Shown here: positions 1 through 7,939 of the stretch, one piece after another
Numbering within the stretch: the first letter of the stretch is position 1
How the letters are laid out: every line of letters begins with the position of its first letter
Assembly (NCBI GenBank): GCA_003024985.2
Contig: PXIH01S0001870.1
Direction: 5' to 3' (one strand)
Origin: Euperipatoides rowelli
Taxonomy: Eukaryota > Onychophora > Udeonychophora > Euonychophora > Peripatopsidae
DNA: 10,700 nt
Program-made: the position numbers and the translations under genes
The notes under the pieces: model-generated
Databases searched by the model: none
What the model saw: only the letters and a program-made list of their open reading frames with translations
Told to the model about the DNA's origin: nothing

Positions 1-258
1 AAAAAAAAAAAAAAAATAGTTGGGAAATCGATAATAATTAAAACGATAGATTTTTGTCAATTCTTTTCTTTTATACATAAAAAAAAAAATTGCATCACCA
101 ATCTATCTCAAATTGCAGAAGTCATCAAAACATAACTGCTTATTATTCCTTGATAAAATAGCCAAATTCATTAGCGTCTGGTTCACAACTCCACCCTACC
201 TTTCAGCCAATTAAAGTATCTTTAACCAGCATGAATATAATAGTAAATTAATAGATCT

Positions 259-287
259 CTAACCTTAACCTTACCCTAATCCTAACT
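259..287. repeat. Degenerate interstitial telomere-like tract
   Basis: CTAACCTTAACCTTACCCTAATCCTAACT consists of five short units close to CCCTAA, the complement of the metazoan TTAGGG telomere repeat. It includes one exact CCCTAA. The tract is only 29 bp and imperfect, so it may be chance in AT-rich sequence. Confidence 0.4.
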
Positions 288-333
288 GCAACTTAAGTAT
301 CATAGCATATTAAAAATAAGCAATAAATAAAAT

Positions 334-392
334 AACAACCAATCAGAAGTCGGCTTGTAGATAGAATTAAAGTCAACCTCTGATTGGCTGTT
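334..392. repeat. Imperfect 22-bp inverted repeat, CCAATCAGA...TCTGATTGG
   Basis: Arms at 334-355 and 371-392 match at about 18 of 22 positions around a 15-nt spacer; the perfect core is CCAATCAGA / TCTGATTGG. It lies directly before a copy of the dispersed TCCAG repeat (385-440), so it may belong to the same mobile family. Confidence 0.65.
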
Positions 393-440
393 TTGGGTGC
401 AAAGGGTTGGGTGGAGTCTGAGATCCAGATGCTAGTACAA
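385..440 (+). repeat. Dispersed repeat, copy 1 (TCTGAGATCCAGATGCTA)
   Basis: TCTGAGATCCAGATGCTA at 417-434 matches TCTGGGGTCCAGACGCTA at 9631-9648 at 15 of 18 positions, all three differences being transitions. Upstream, both copies have TTTTGGG followed by an AAGGG block (391-405 and about 9607-9621), so the resemblance extends over roughly 50 bp. Confidence 0.6.
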
Positions 441-1044
441 ATTCTCTCATCATTCCAATTTTTTTTTGGAAAAGAGTATTTTGTAAATATTTTGTTGGAC
501 AATTGGATACGTGACCAAATGCTAGATTAAGTTACATATTGCCTCTAAGCATCTTGTTGATTAATCCATTCCTGTTTACTTGCCAGTTCAAATATTCATA
601 GCAATTCAAGTATCCTGCAGTTCTACCAAAATAAATTTAAATTAACAGGGTTATGGAATTCGTCGGCCTGATTGATCATTCAAATTTTGTATATATGTGT
701 TTAATTAATTGCAATATCTAATTTTATTGAGATTATATCATTGTGGACTAATACTTGAAACCATAACAATCTTTCAACTAGTAAATGGTAGCAGAATGAA
801 GTTACATGGATATAAATATAATAATTATGGTTACCAACTTTTACAAATATATTTAATAATAGAGAAAAAATCACTATCCAAAACACAATACAAGATTTAA
901 ATATATAAAAAAAACATTGAAACAATTTATGGTATATAAAGAATAATGTGCTATATAAAAATAATAAATAAAAAGGCAATTAAAAGTAAGGTGTTTATTC
1001 AAAATAACAATAGTAAATATGTCCCACTTAATGTTTAAGATATA
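441..1044. other. AT-rich stretch without a recognised feature
   Basis: I see only AT-rich sequence and short runs. Short open frames here on both strands (for example 701-979 minus, 709-900 plus) overlap each other and have the Phe/Ile/Tyr or Asn/Lys bias of AT-rich noise. Confidence 0.5.
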
Positions 1045-2370
1045 AAAAATACAATATAGAAAGAGAGGAGGCTGGGAACAAATGAACGGTAAACAGCTCA
1101 GTGGGATTATCCTATCATTAGCTTTGAGCCAAGCAGGAAGGTTTTATGAAGAAAAACAGAAAAAGGGAGTTTGACAGTTTTTAAAATATCTGTGGGGTAA
1201 ATTGAATGCGCTGAGCAATTGATCCCAAATTAGAACTAAAAGAAATTGAAATGGAAGTGAGGAATTGGCAGACATTTAAACAATTATTGTCTTAAAAATC
1301 TTAGGTCAAAAATAACTTTATTTGGCGGATGTATGAGCAAGAGTTCTCTATTCCATATAGTGAGAGATGCTAATCAATAATTGAATAACTTGGTAATGAT
1401 GAGGATGAAAAAAAATATATGTCAATGTAAGAAGTCCATCCATCAGCCATTATGTGATGAAAGTTAGATGGAAAATCAAATTACTAATAAAGTTAATAGT
1501 CTTCAAATCTGGAGGTGAACTATGTTTCAATAAATCTTTCAAAATGAAGGAAACAAAGAACGTTATATTGGGGACAATTAAATAACATTGCCTGTGACTT
1601 TTGGGAATGGATAATATACATAAAAAACAGAAATTATGAGACCTAATAGGGGAAAATCAAAAACATTAGGGATTAAATCAATAAAGAAATAGTGAAAATG
1701 CCACAAATGACAATATTATTAACAACCCCACACACAGTAAGAAAAACAAATGATTAAATCAATTATGCAATAAATGAAAATGAAGCAATGAGGATAATAA
1801 AACTGTTACCAGAAATAGAAATGAATACAGGAATTGCAAAAGTGGAAATAATGATATGATGTCAGAATATATAAAAAAATCTAAGCACAGGAATATGCTA
1901 GAGGAGTATGTTTGGCATAATTTTTCAGATAATATGTTATTTAAAAAATTATTTAATATTGATAAAACATTAATCAAAGAGACAATTCAATAATAATATT
2001 TAATCATAAACTGCAATAGTATATGATAAAAGAGGATTGATATTAGTAAAACCTAAAGAAAAAGATAATGTGCTTAATAATAGGATAGATAGAAACAGGG
2101 TTGGCATAACTCATAGTGAGAAGGTAATAAAGGAACAAAAAATGCAATACATAAGAACTTTAATTACCAACAAAAATAATTGAATGAAATGAATAACACA
2201 TTTAGAAGAATTTTGAGTAACAATAAATGGAATACTGAATAAATAATTTGCAAAGAGTGTATCAAAGAGAGAGGATGACAAAGCGATGGATGTTAAACCA
2301 AGTGTCTGTGTGTGCTGATTGTAAGTACAATAACTTTAATTACCAACAAACTCTGTCATTCAATCAATGA
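1045..2370 (+). pseudogene. Purine-rich stretch, possibly a decayed coding region
   Basis: The plus strand becomes markedly purine-rich and less AT-simple here compared with its flanks. Several frames carry stretches of about 30-70 codons between stops: for example an ATG-initiated 30-codon frame at 1082-1174, a frame open from about 1677 to 1855 with one stop, and a 43-codon frame at 2239-2367 ending in TGA. The last includes MTKRWMLNQVSVCADCKYNN, with a CxxC pair; a CKEC pair occurs just upstream in another frame. No single frame dominates, and A-rich DNA always encodes plausible-looking Lys/Asn/Glu/Ile text. I therefore cannot name a product. A decayed retroelement or other transposon open reading frame is a reasonable guess; compositional bias alone is the alternative. 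Confidence 0.3.
2156..2350. repeat. Exact 19-bp direct repeat 176 bp apart
   Basis: AACTTTAATTACCAACAAA occurs identically at 2156-2174 and 2332-2350. It could be a local duplication or the target-site duplication of a 157-bp insert (2175-2331). No poly(A) or terminal inverted repeat was seen to decide. Confidence 0.7.
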
Positions 2371-2452
2371 TCACTAATGCTTGTAATAATAATTATATTA
2401 CAAGAATTACTTAAATTTAAATAATAAAAAAAGTCTATATTAATTTTCTAAC

Positions 2453-2558
2453 CTTTTTGTTTTCCTTTTCCTGTTAGTAATGGGACCTTTGATTTCAGAT
2501 TTGTACACTCAGCATTGACAATCACTTGTACATCTAGTGGTATTATACGTGGACATTC
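2453..2558 (-). CDS. Internal exon, probably the next exon of the same TSP1-repeat gene
   Basis: The minus strand has a good acceptor (a TGTCTTTTTGTATAG-type tract, AG at 2560-2559), 106 nt open in one frame, then the donor GTTAGA (GT at 2452-2451). The frame begins ECPRIIPLDVQVIVNAEC, continues with a Lys- and Leu-containing stretch, and ends GKGKQK plus one base (exit phase 1). It starts in phase 0, matching the phase-0 end of the upstream exon. Read across the junction, the two give Cys-Lys-Lys-Glu-Cys-Pro, which resembles the last two cysteines and following proline of a TSP1 repeat. The spacing is three residues rather than the four I expect most often, so a missed mini-exon or a variant repeat is possible. 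I do not recognise the roughly 30 residues after the Cys-Pro. They lack the usual ADAMTS FREEQC continuation, which argues against a standard ADAMTS cysteine-rich region following directly. Exon call fairly confident, gene membership moderate. Confidence 0.68.
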
Positions 2559-2569
2559 CTATACAAAAA

Positions 2570-2811
2570 GACAATAAGTACACAATATTATGATTTATGA
2601 TTGATGGGTACTTTAGATATTAATAAATGTTGCTGCTTATAATCTACTAGCGTAAAGTGACCAAATGTTGGCTACAACTTTAAATTTATTAGAATTCTGC
2701 AAAACATTTATTGATTTTTGGCTAGAATGTAGTAGAAAATAAAAGCACATTTATTTGGCTATTAAATTCTTAAAATTTTATTATAATTATTCAAATACAA
2801 CATTATTTATA
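2570..2811. other. Intron stretch next to the 106-nt exon
   Basis: AT-rich intronic sequence. The only notable item is GTGACCAAATGTTGGC at 2657-2672, an isolated inverted copy of the sub-repeat motif found in the 252-bp array. Confidence 0.5.
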
Positions 2812-2926
2812 AGGGTAAATCTGTGACCCTTCAATTTGACCAAATGTTGGCCATGGGGTGTCTTATTGCTGGCCACACTTTCTGACTATTACAAAATAAT
2901 ATATGGCCAACATTTGGTCAGTAAGT

Positions 2927-3612
2927 GGCCAACAATTGGTCAATGGGTGGCCAACATTTGGTTTAGGAGGGAATTTTTATAAAATAAAATTCTAACTTAT
3001 ATAAGCTCATCATAACTACAAAATTTTAATTTTTTCCACATATTTAATAAGTATTCTTTCAATATTAATAGTTAAATATATTCTAGGATCTTAAATAATT
3101 ATAAAATACAAAATAATCTTACATAATAACATCTGGCCAACATTATGTCAGTAAGTGGGCAAAATTTGGTCAGTAAATGGCCAACAATTGGTCAATGGGT
3201 GGCCAACATTTGGTTTAGGAGGGAATTTTTATACAATAAAATTCTAACTTATATAAGCTCATCATAACTACAAAATTTTAATTTTTTCCACATATTTAAT
3301 AAGTATTCTTTCAATATTAATAGTTAAATATATTCTAGGATCTTAAATAATTATAAAATACAAAATAATCTTACATAATAACATCTGGCCAACATTATGT
3401 CAGTAAGTGGGCAAAATTTGGTCAGTAAATGGCCAACAATTGGTCAATGGGTGGCCAACATTTGGTTTAGGAGGGAATTTTTATAAAATAAAATTCTAAC
3501 TTATATAAGCTCATCATAACTACAAAATTTTAATTTTTTTCACATAATTAATAAGTATTCTTTCAATCTTAATAGTTAAATATACTCTAGGATCTCAAAT
3601 AATTATAAAATA
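2927..3612 (+). repeat. Tandem array, 252-bp unit, about 2.7 copies
   Basis: Copies start at 2927, 3179 and 3431 (each at GGCCAACAATTGGTC); the last stops near 3612. By eye, copies 1 and 2 differ at a single base (3223-3240 region, TATAAAATA versus TATACAATA). The partial third copy carries about five further substitutions over 182 bp. Each unit ends in a cluster of 22-bp sub-repeats of the type TGGCCAACATTTGGTCAGTA (for example 3135, 3157, 3179, 3201), so there is a repeat inside the repeat. The sub-repeat is itself partly palindromic (CCAA...TTGG). No coding frame crosses the array. Confidence 0.93.
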
Positions 3613-3656
3613 AAGTATTAAAGAAGTTGTTTAATTGATGAATTAAGAAATTTGTA

Positions 3657-3701
3657 GAAACTTAACATTCTTTTTCAGACTGAAAAAACATGTTAAGTTT
3701 C
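3657..3701. repeat. Near-perfect 22-bp inverted repeat with a 1-nt centre
   Basis: GAAACTTAACAT at 3657-3668 and ATGTTAAGTTTC at 3690-3701 are outer arms; the inner arms CTTTTTCAG and CTGAAAAAA flank a single central A (3679). About 20 of 22 positions pair. Such a tight palindrome could extrude as a cruciform or fold as a transcript hairpin. The loop is too small for an ordinary microRNA precursor. It lies inside the putative element 2812-3883. Confidence 0.85.
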
Positions 3702-3883
3702 AGCATAAAAATGAAAATGCTGCCATTGGTGTAAAATAGTAAAAATTTATTTAAATTATTACATGATGTCTTGCTATGTCCTAGAAGAATTTCGCCCTTA
3801 GAAATTAAATCTATTTTAAGTAAATATTAAAAAAAAAAAGTTGCCAACATTTGGACATGGCCAACAATAGGGCTGTTTACCCT

Positions 3884-4160
3884 ATATAACAATGAAAATT
3901 TGCCCTTCTGTCCTTCTGTGTATATGTCTTTCTATACAAATCCACAGTTTACAAGCTAAGGTCATGAAATTTTAGACGGGGAGTATGGGGTATTAAGACA
4001 GGTATTAAGATACTGCAAGGCAATTAAAAAAAATTGAAATCGATATTAATTATGGTTAATTTTTAATTAATTAAAAACAACAATAAAATACTATTTGACT
4101 AGGGTGTCTCTGGTGATAAAAATATACAACTTTTACATAGGAAATTTGAAATCAAAATTA
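3884..4160. other. AT-rich stretch right of the tandem-repeat element
   Basis: Holds a pyrimidine run (CCTTCTGTCCTTCTGTGTAT, 3904-3923) and a G-rich patch near 3975-3993 (GACGGGGAGTATGGGGTATT). A loosely similar G-rich patch occurs at 5290-5310. No gene or defined element. Confidence 0.4.
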
Positions 4161-4177
4161 ACCCTTAAAATAACACT

Positions 4178-4240
4178 GGGTAGTAAACACGCCGGCCGGG
4201 TAGTGAAATTCATGCCGGGTGGTGAACATGCCGGGTACCC
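4178..4240 (+). repeat. Short GC-rich minisatellite, 16-20 bp units
   Basis: Units start GGGTAGTAAACACGCC (4178), GGGTAGTGAAATTCATGCC (4198), GGGTGGTGAACATGCC (4217) and GGGTACCC (4233). It is flanked by ACCCTTAAAAT at both 4161-4171 and 4237-4247, suggesting a larger duplication. It is a clear GC island in AT-rich surroundings. Confidence 0.75.
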
Positions 4241-4300
4241 TTAAAATGCAGAGGAAATGCCGGTACTTCAGCTAGTAGAATATATAAAACTTTAAATTTA

Positions 4301-4400
4301 GTCCATTGGTCCTAACCAGTGGTTAAACCACTGATGAATGTAATAATAGTGTAATTCTAGTGGCAGGAGTTCGAGTACTGAGTGGCAAGTACTGAGTGAC
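4301..4400 (+). mobile_element. Degenerate tRNA-like sequence, possible old SINE
   Basis: A-box-like TAACCAGTGG (4313-4322) sits in an 8-bp hairpin, CAGTGGTT / AACCACTG (about 4317-4333). A B-box-like AGTTCGAGTA lies at 4368-4377, 55 bp downstream, somewhat longer than in a tRNA. Immediately after, AGTACTGAGTG is repeated 14 bp apart (4374-4384 and 4388-4398). The match is only partial and no target-site duplication was found. Confidence 0.35.
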
Positions 4401-4539
4401 GCATGCATTGAAATTTTCTCATTATGCACATTTTGTATTTGCATTTTTTCTATATATAAATCAATGTGAAAAATTGTATATGACACTTGTAAATAATAAT
4501 TAAAAAAAAAGTTTAAAATTGTTTAAATATTATTAGACA

Positions 4540-4793
4540 GCAAGATTCCACTTTACGTTCCAGAATCCAAAATGGCCAGGCCTTTTAAAAAAAATATAGA
4601 AATGAAACCTATCATACTTTTTTGTTCTTTTGATGAAGGTTGCATTTACACCGAAAGATGGTTGAATTCCAATTAGTTGTTTAATTAACCAAAAAACTAA
4701 ATCGTAAATTTTAGAAAATGCTTATATAAACGCCCCTTTATTAGTGTGAAATTGGCGGCCATTTTAAATTCCAACAGTAAAGTGGAATCTAGC
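4540..4793. mobile_element. MITE with imperfect ~40-bp terminal inverted repeats
   Basis: The left end GCAAGATTCCACTTTACG (4540-4557) is mirrored by GTAAAGTGGAATCTAGC at 4777-4793. Similarity continues inward: AAAATGGCC at about 4569-4577 pairs with GGCCATTTT at about 4757-4765. The flanks ATTAGACA (4532-4539) and CTTAGAGA (4794-4801) match at 6 of 8 positions and may be an aged 8-bp target-site duplication. The whole element is 254 bp, AT-rich inside and non-coding. Superfamily is uncertain; an 8-bp duplication would suggest hAT, but the ends lack a clear CAG. The inner GGCGGCCATTTT resembles a YY1-type motif, which may be incidental. Confidence 0.75.
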
Positions 4794-4801
4794 CTTAGAG
4801 A

Positions 4802-5634
4802 CAATAGCAAAATTTCCTGTTATTCGTTATCAATGTACGTTATTTAATGGTTTTCTAATGTTAATGTTTAATTTTTAACCAGTTTAAGAAAATAAAATGG
4901 TGCATTATTTTATGCAAATTTCTAGATATTTAAATAAATTTGGAATGTTTATTGAACGTCTAATATGATAAATAATTAAAATTTATTGGCTTAAAATTAT
5001 AGGCTATAGTTATTCAAATCATTTGTTTTGTTTGTTTATAAAGCATTCAAGTGACAAAGAAGCAGTGTTCTTGGACAGGCAAGAAGAGTGTCTCTAAAAC
5101 AATATTTGGACTGTTTTGTAAAATTTGATGTTCTTATGTATAAGAATGAAATAAAAAGACCTGTGCAATATAGGAATATATTAATATTTTTATTCAGCTG
5201 AATAAAGTTGAGCAACAAAACAATATTCCAACCAAAATATGACAGGGAAATAGGCTACCTCAATCTTCAAGTTAAGTTTGAATTTCTAGATGGGGGAAGG
5301 GGGGTATTGTAGGTAAATTTATAGGTGACTTTTATAACATCTGTCCCTGTCCCGTGAGAAAACTTATCCTTTTTTTTTTTTTTTTAATTTTTCGCTAAAA
5401 TTTTATTTAGATATATACATTAAAAAACTCAATGAAAATCATAAAGCAAAACAAAACTAAAATTATTCCTTTTCTGTAAGAAGCCAGACAAGAGACAAAT
5501 GATTGTTCAATTGAAATTACTAACCACTCTGGTGTCACCGCCCACCACCATTAAGCTCTAGCTCTATACAAGACTTGTAAGTGTCTATCATTTCCTTTTT
5601 GTCTCATGGTACTCATTCACACATAAAAACTCTA
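4802..5634. other. AT-rich intron stretch, no defined element
   Basis: Contains a 28-codon plus-strand open segment at about 5040-5125 preceded by a T-rich tract ending in AAAG, with no start, donor or recognised family. It also contains a G-rich patch (5290-5310) and the T16 run. I see nothing else. Confidence 0.4.
5370..5385 (-). repeat. T16 homopolymer
   Basis: A run of 16 T follows TTATCC. Read on the minus strand it could be a poly(A) tail of an old retroposon, but neither a target-site duplication nor a recognisable body was found. Confidence 0.6.
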
Positions 5635-5763
5635 GTTCTTTATCTTGACACTCTTCATTTCTATGAAAAGTTTAGTATTCCAGAAGTTACCATAAATCTC
5701 TATGTCCCCAGAAAACTTATACTTTGATACCTCAAAAATGAATTTCACCCCATGAATTGATTC
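5635..5763 (-). pseudogene. Open 43-codon minus-strand segment, possible coding relic
   Basis: On the minus strand, 43 codons are open between TAA (5764-5766) and TAG (5632-5634). They begin ESIHGVKFIFEVSKYKF and include SGDIEIYGNFWNTKLF, a composition less biased than random AT-rich translation. The same frame upstream to about 5865 has further readable stretches separated by stops. There is no start codon or convincing splice pair, and no family is recognised. It may be a piece of a dead transposon or retrocopy, or chance. Confidence 0.25.
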
Positions 5764-5866
5764 TTAAAAATCATAAAATTCCATCTAGTCTTGTATTGTC
5801 TTTATTTTCCTGTCATTCTTGGGACTGAGGTATAAACATAATTATAAAGTTCTATCTCCAAATCTT

Positions 5867-6197
5867 TTAATTTTTTTTTGTATTACAGGGTTCTATCTAC
5901 ATCAGCTTGAAAAAAGTGAGAAATTGACATAGAACCTTAGAATTCTCAGAGGGACGTATGATTTAGCCTAGCCTACATGTGATTTAACATGAAAAAAAAA
6001 AGTGGCTGGTTTACACAATAACTATTTTGTCAAGTGACTGTATCTCGTTTGTCCTTTTTTAAAATGGACACATTAATTTCTATGTATCTTTCATACTTTG
6101 ACAGATATTTTTTGTCGTATTGCATTGTCATGTACTGTTTGAGGTCTTTAAGGCAGCCACTAAAAGTTCAAATGCATTAATTCTTGAGACATTTTCC
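5867..6197. other. AT-rich stretch left of the SINE
   Basis: No gene, hairpin or repeat recognised; several T and A runs only. Confidence 0.4.
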
Positions 6198-6214
6198 AAA
6201 AAGTCATCAAAAGT

Positions 6215-6390
6215 AGCCCTTCGGGGCTAGCCTCGTGGCGAAGCACGAGTTATTGTAATCCGCCGACCCGAGTTCGAGCCTGGCGGAGGGTTAAAATATA
6301 TGATATTTTCTTATTTGTTTGTCTTATTATGTACGTATTAAAAATAGAGATGTCCTGTCATTGACGGGTCACTTTATTTTTTTTTAAAAA
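6215..6390 (+). mobile_element. tRNA-derived SINE, near-intact, with a 17-bp target-site duplication
   Basis: A GC-rich head of about 75 bp is followed by an AT-rich body and a T-rich/A-rich tail (6374-6390). The insertion is bracketed by a perfect 17-bp direct repeat, AAAAAGTCATCAAAAGT, at 6198-6214 and 6391-6407, which is the expected product of target-primed reverse transcription by a partner LINE. The head contains a Pol III A box (TAGCCTCGTGG, 6228-6238) and B box (AGTTCGAGCC, 6271-6280) at roughly tRNA spacing. Three short hairpins are visible: AGCCC-TTCG-GGGCT (6215-6228), CTCGTG/CACGAG (6232-6249) and CCGCC/GGCGG (6260-6286). The 3' body, including TGTCCTGTCATTGACGGGTC, presumably carries the LINE-recognised tail. 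A perfect duplication implies a fairly recent insertion. It is non-coding and depends on LINE enzymes. Confidence 0.88.
6228..6280 (+). promoter_or_regulatory. Internal RNA polymerase III promoter of the SINE (A box and B box)
   Basis: The A box TAGCCTCGTGG (6228-6238) fits TRGCNNAGYNGG with minor deviation. The B box AGTTCGAGCC (6271-6280) fits GGTTCGANNCC with one mismatch at its first base. Starts are 43 bp apart, normal for tRNA genes. Whether it is still transcribed is unknown. Confidence 0.75.
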
Positions 6391-6407
6391 AAAAAGTCAT
6401 CAAAAGT

Positions 6408-6897
6408 TAAGATAGTTTTTTTCTGTCAGAAAAATTATTTTTTCACCAAAAAAACTTTAATATTGAAAGTTTCATATTGTTAATTGAAAATAGATCAAAT
6501 ATTTCAAATGAAATCAATTCTTAGTTTTTTTCTTTTTTAAAATTGAAAATTTCATAAACAATATTTGTATTTCATTTTTTTTTTTTAAATTAAGATCTAG
6601 ATGAATTTCACCCTTTTAAATATACATTTATGGAAGAACAAGGGGAAAAAAAACATCTTACAAATAGGAAAAAATTGATAGTAAAACATACCAGAAAATT
6701 ATTTATGTCATCTGTTGGCATTTTAAAAAAGAAAATTCCAAAGTATTAATTATAATGCAATTTAGTATTTGCATAAAAATATTATAAAACTTAATAATGG
6801 AGTTCTAGAGACCTTTATTGGCCCATGGGAGAAATGTTTGTGCATTAAGGAACATCCGAAATAAATAAACCACATTTGATTAGACAAAAACGGTTTC
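6408..6897. other. AT-rich stretch between the SINE and the retroposed insert
   Basis: Dominated by A and T runs. No open frame, promoter motif or repeat boundary recognised. Confidence 0.4.
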
Positions 6898-6912
6898 ATT
6901 AAACAACTTGCA

Positions 6913-7242
6913 GTTTATGTTTTCAAATATGAAATTGAGGCCATGGTTTTATTTTTTGGCACAAATACGGNATATTCATGGATCCGATGTAAAGCTATTG
7001 AAGTTCAAGGTATTTAGTGATAAATGGTTAAATATTAATATATTGCCCTTTTATAATACTTATATTGCTTAGAATATTTGACTGTATTTGATTTGTTTAA
7101 AATTTTGTATTGATTTATGGAAATATTTGGGCTGGGAGGTCGTATGAAATATTTTGTATGAGGGATGCAATGTGACCCATATGGAGTATTTTGATTGTTG
7201 ATTGAATAAAGTAAAGGGTAAAAACCCCTTTTTTAAAAAAAA
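6913..7242 (+). mobile_element. Retroposed insert (5'-truncated LINE 3' end or retrocopy) with poly(A) and a 15-bp target-site duplication
   Basis: A perfect 15-bp direct repeat, ATTAAACAACTTGCA, occurs at 6898-6912 and 7243-7257. The right copy is directly preceded by an A run (7235-7242), and AATAAA lies at 7205-7210, about 25 bp before that run. This is the layout of a plus-oriented, LINE-mobilised insert of 330 bp. The plus frame from about 6960 to 7240 is largely readable but has several stops, so it is either a decayed C-terminal coding end or a 3' untranslated region; I cannot name the family. The single N of the window (6971) lies inside it. No 5' promoter is visible, as expected after 5' truncation. 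Confidence 0.7.
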
Positions 7243-7452
7243 ATTAAACAACTTGCAAAATGATAAGATTTTGTTCACATTTTAAGACACTTCCCTACTT
7301 TTTAATTACCTAGATATTCCATATCTTTATAAAGATTACACAACATAAATTTGCAAAAAGTTGTAAACACAGGAAAGAGTGGATAACAGAATAGGTATTG
7401 ATAAAAAAAAAAGATTCCCTTAGGAAAAGCATTAGCGCATTCAACTTGTAGC

Positions 7453-7469
7453 AATAATAATAATAATAA
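7453..7469. repeat. (AAT)n microsatellite
   Basis: Five perfect AAT units plus AA. Confidence 0.9.
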
Positions 7470-7921
7470 ACAAAAACTATTGACTGCTTTGGTGGTTATT
7501 TTATAAAGTCATGGTTAATTGGTACATTTAAAAATTTAACAAGAGAAGACTGGATCAAATTCCATATTGTGGAAGAAAAAAAAGTGGACCAAGTCAAAAT
7601 TTAAATAGTCTATTGTCAAAATTCTACATTTTAGATCAATTTAAAGTTTATTAAACTGCATATTTTACTAAAGACCAAATTGGACAAAATATTTATGGGA
7701 GAGAAATTATACAACAAATTTAATATTGGGTAAATTCAAAATTATGTACGATTAATGTAGGCCAAATTTCAATTTTTTTAAAGAAGAAACTGTCTAAAAT
7801 GCAATGTTTTGGAGTCAAACAAAGACACGTGTCATATTTTGAGAGAATATAGAAAGAAGGTCAGTTTAATAATTTGAGAGAGTACTGGCCCTTAATTAAA
7901 AGAAGTTTCATCAGCACAGTG

Positions 7922-7939
7922 TTCTTCTTCTTCTTCTTC
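7922..7939. repeat. (TTC)6 microsatellite
   Basis: Six perfect TTC units, a small pyrimidine tract just upstream of the ~50-bp minisatellite. Confidence 0.9.

Larger units (their letters stand above)
2812..3883. mobile_element. Putative non-autonomous element: short terminal inverted repeats around a tandem-repeat core
   Basis: AGGGTAAA at 2812-2819 is matched by TTTACCCT at 3876-3883. In both ends this is followed inward by a CCCT block and then by a CCAAATGTTGG / CCAACATTTGG motif in opposite orientation. Between them lie the 252-bp tandem array (2927-3612), an almost perfect 45-bp hairpin (3657-3701) and an A-rich stretch (about 3830-3840). No open reading frame is present. Ends plus a tandem core are reminiscent of minisatellite-bearing elements of bivalves (pearl-like, Helitron-related), but no CTRR end was established, and the target-site duplication is unclear (TA or TATA at most). 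Another copy of the motif at 2657-2672 lies outside, so the left boundary may be wrong. Confidence 0.42.

Noticed and set aside
293-502. 69-codon minus-strand open frame
   Set aside because: It runs across the inverted repeat and the dispersed repeat copy, so its readable part is repeat sequence rather than a gene.
701-979. 92-codon minus-strand open frame with an overlapping plus-strand frame
   Set aside because: Phe/Tyr/Ile-rich translation of AT-rich DNA, no recognisable motif, opposite frame equally open.
1759-1977. 72-codon minus-strand open frame
   Set aside because: Antisense of the purine-rich block; its Leu/Phe/Ser composition is what the complement of A/G-rich DNA gives.
1200-2260. 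A reassigned genetic code (TAA/TAG read as Gln) making the purine-rich block one gene
   Set aside because: Reading through TAA and TAG lengthens several frames at once, TGA stops also occur, and TAA is expected to be common in such AT-rich DNA. The clear exons and SINEs elsewhere fit an ordinary metazoan nucleus.
2315-2330. GTAAGT at 2321-2326 as a plus-strand splice donor
   Set aside because: The hexamer is perfect, but no matching plus-strand exon or acceptor could be defined.
5036-5218. 60-codon minus-strand frame and the overlapping 28-codon plus-strand segment
   Set aside because: Neither has splice support or a recognised motif; resemblance to zinc-finger transposase text was too vague to use.
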